A stretch of 64,000 nt of DNA from contig VZRR01013417.1 of NCBI GenBank assembly GCA_013398015.1, forward strand, positions 1 through 64,000, given 5' to 3'. The position numbers were made by a program, and so were the translations under genes. Source of the DNA: Oreocharis arfaki. Taxonomy: Eukaryota; Chordata; Aves; Passeriformes; Paramythiidae. The notes beneath the pieces are model-generated. The model did no database searches. It was given only the letters and a program-made list of their open reading frames with translations, and had not been told where the DNA came from. Shown here piece by piece: positions 63,155-64,000 of this stretch (positions within the stretch are counted from its first letter, which is position 1; each line of letters opens with the position of its first letter).

Positions 63155-64000
63155 TGGTGGAGAGCCGAGGAGGGATCATGGACAGCATCCAGAGATTCTC
63201 AAACCTGCCAACCTATCTCCCTGCGAGCCCTCACATCTCCAACGCTGATATTTTCTTCTTCCTCAAAGAAGCCAACCAGGATATCATGAGGAACTCCAGT
63301 TTGCAGTCTAGGGTGGATTCATTCTTTATATACAAAGCCACACAGCCACCCGTCCTAAATGCCACGTATGGACCCTTTTCTGTTGAACAACCCGTTCCCT
63401 TGGACCTCATGCTGACTTCTGCATCTTTTGGTTTCACAAATAAATTCACTTTTAATTGGAAATTAAAATCTCACATAATCAACAGCTCAATCTATTCCAA
63501 CAAACCTAAAATACAGACCTTGTTCTATATTGCGGGGAAGGACTGGGACGACTACGACCCTGAGGAGATGCTGCCTTGCGTGAAGATGTTTGCTTTCCTG
63601 GAGTCTAGAGAAGTGGTGGCCAGCTGTAGATTGACAGGTGACCTAGGATTATGTGTTGTGGAGTTGGAATTGTCTCCCAGCTGGTTCAGCTCCCCTCCGC
63701 CCCTGGTTTCAGAGGAAACAGCCTCCCTGGAAGGGATTACTGTGGAGCTCTTCTATAAGATTTATGCAGTGGATGGGGAATGTTCTCCAGAGGATGCAAA
63801 ATGGGAAAACAATATCCATGCAGGTGAAGATGATGAACACCAAGCTTTGTCAGCTATGGAGAGGATTGGGAGCATCGTTGTTTACCCAAATCAAGACAAA
63901 TTAAAGCAGTCTTCGCTGAGGGTGGATGAAAATATCATTATTCACTTACCACTCAGCCCGGTCAGAGAAGGTGACATTGTGACCTTCCATGTTTTCCTGG
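63155..64000 (+). CDS. TMEM132B: TMEM132B exon 2: N-terminal ectodomain, cut by window end
   Basis: After the acceptor the frame is open for 281 whole codons plus a split valine and runs off the window. Counting that valine as residue 1, it contains DSIQRFSNLPTYLP (10-23), FFLKEANQDIMRNSSLQSR (35-53), VLNATYGPFSVEQ (67-79), KDWDDYD (129-135), LPCVKMFAF (140-148) and SCRLTGDLGLCVVELEL (157-173). These are hallmarks of the TMEM132 N-terminal region. WENNIH, ERIGSIVVYP and PVREGD near the end fit TMEM132B; the GRR-containing stretch I recall in the C and D paralogues is absent. Three N-glycosylation sequons (N47, N69, N110) and four cysteines (142, 158, 167, 210) suit an extracellular domain. 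The family has Ig-like and cohesin-like ectodomains, one membrane segment and a short cytoplasmic tail, about 1,080 residues in human TMEM132B. Proposed roles are cell adhesion and, for TMEM132B, association with GABA-A receptors. Everything after about the first 300 residues lies beyond the window. No frameshift or stop is seen. The paralogue call is from memory, so B is likely, not proven. Confidence 0.88.

Noticed and set aside
63653..63904. 83-codon opening inside the second exon
   Set aside because: It is an out-of-frame shadow of the TMEM132B coding exon.
1..64000. CRISPR arrays, operons, prophage or other microbial systems
   Set aside because: No regularly spaced repeats or dense coding; splice signals, a CpG-rich 5' end and CR1 fragments show vertebrate nuclear DNA.

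Overview
The window holds two exons of one vertebrate gene and the very long intron between them. A partial first exon (1-49, + strand) ends a hydrophobic signal-peptide stretch at a GT donor. A long second exon starts at 63155 after a pyrimidine tract and CAG, and stays open to the last base. The two join in matching phase (one base, then two) and read ALLLAPLLLLCR-VVESRGGIMDSIQRF. The second exon encodes the N-terminal ectodomain of a TMEM132 family protein. Blocks such as WENNIH, ERIGSIVVYP and VREGD fit TMEM132B as I remember it better than TMEM132C or TMEM132D. No other protein-coding gene, tRNA or rRNA could be supported on either strand; every other reading frame looks like a chance opening in intron.

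The organism is most likely a bird, or at least a sauropsid. Interspersed repeats are sparse, and the only ones I recognise are old CR1-type LINE fragments. I see no Alu-, B1- or L1-like sequence. Two single N positions (22625 and 25474) show this is a draft assembly.

Layout. 1-2680 is CpG-rich promoter and first-intron sequence. 2690-21209 is ordinary intron with short repeats, one perfect 11-bp stem hairpin (3440-3464), two G-quadruplex-type runs and a striking pyrimidine-tract/CAG/GTAAAA site at 18253-18276. 21210-23616 holds a near-identical direct duplication of about 1 kb. Its two copies are separated by 416 bp that include a CR1 fragment and an N; each copy ends in a CpG cluster with an RFX/X-box-like palindrome. 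23617-63154 is mostly AT-leaning intron with microsatellites, three more CR1 remnants and several homeodomain-motif-rich blocks that could be conserved enhancers.

The most interesting idea is that several sites in this 63.1-kb intron pair a 3' splice-site tract directly with a 5' splice site (AG|GT). These are candidate recursive-splicing ratchet points, best at 18271/18272 and 55229/55230, weaker at 24402/24403 and 19711/19712. This is inference from motif alone. I found no evidence for a wholly new biological system.
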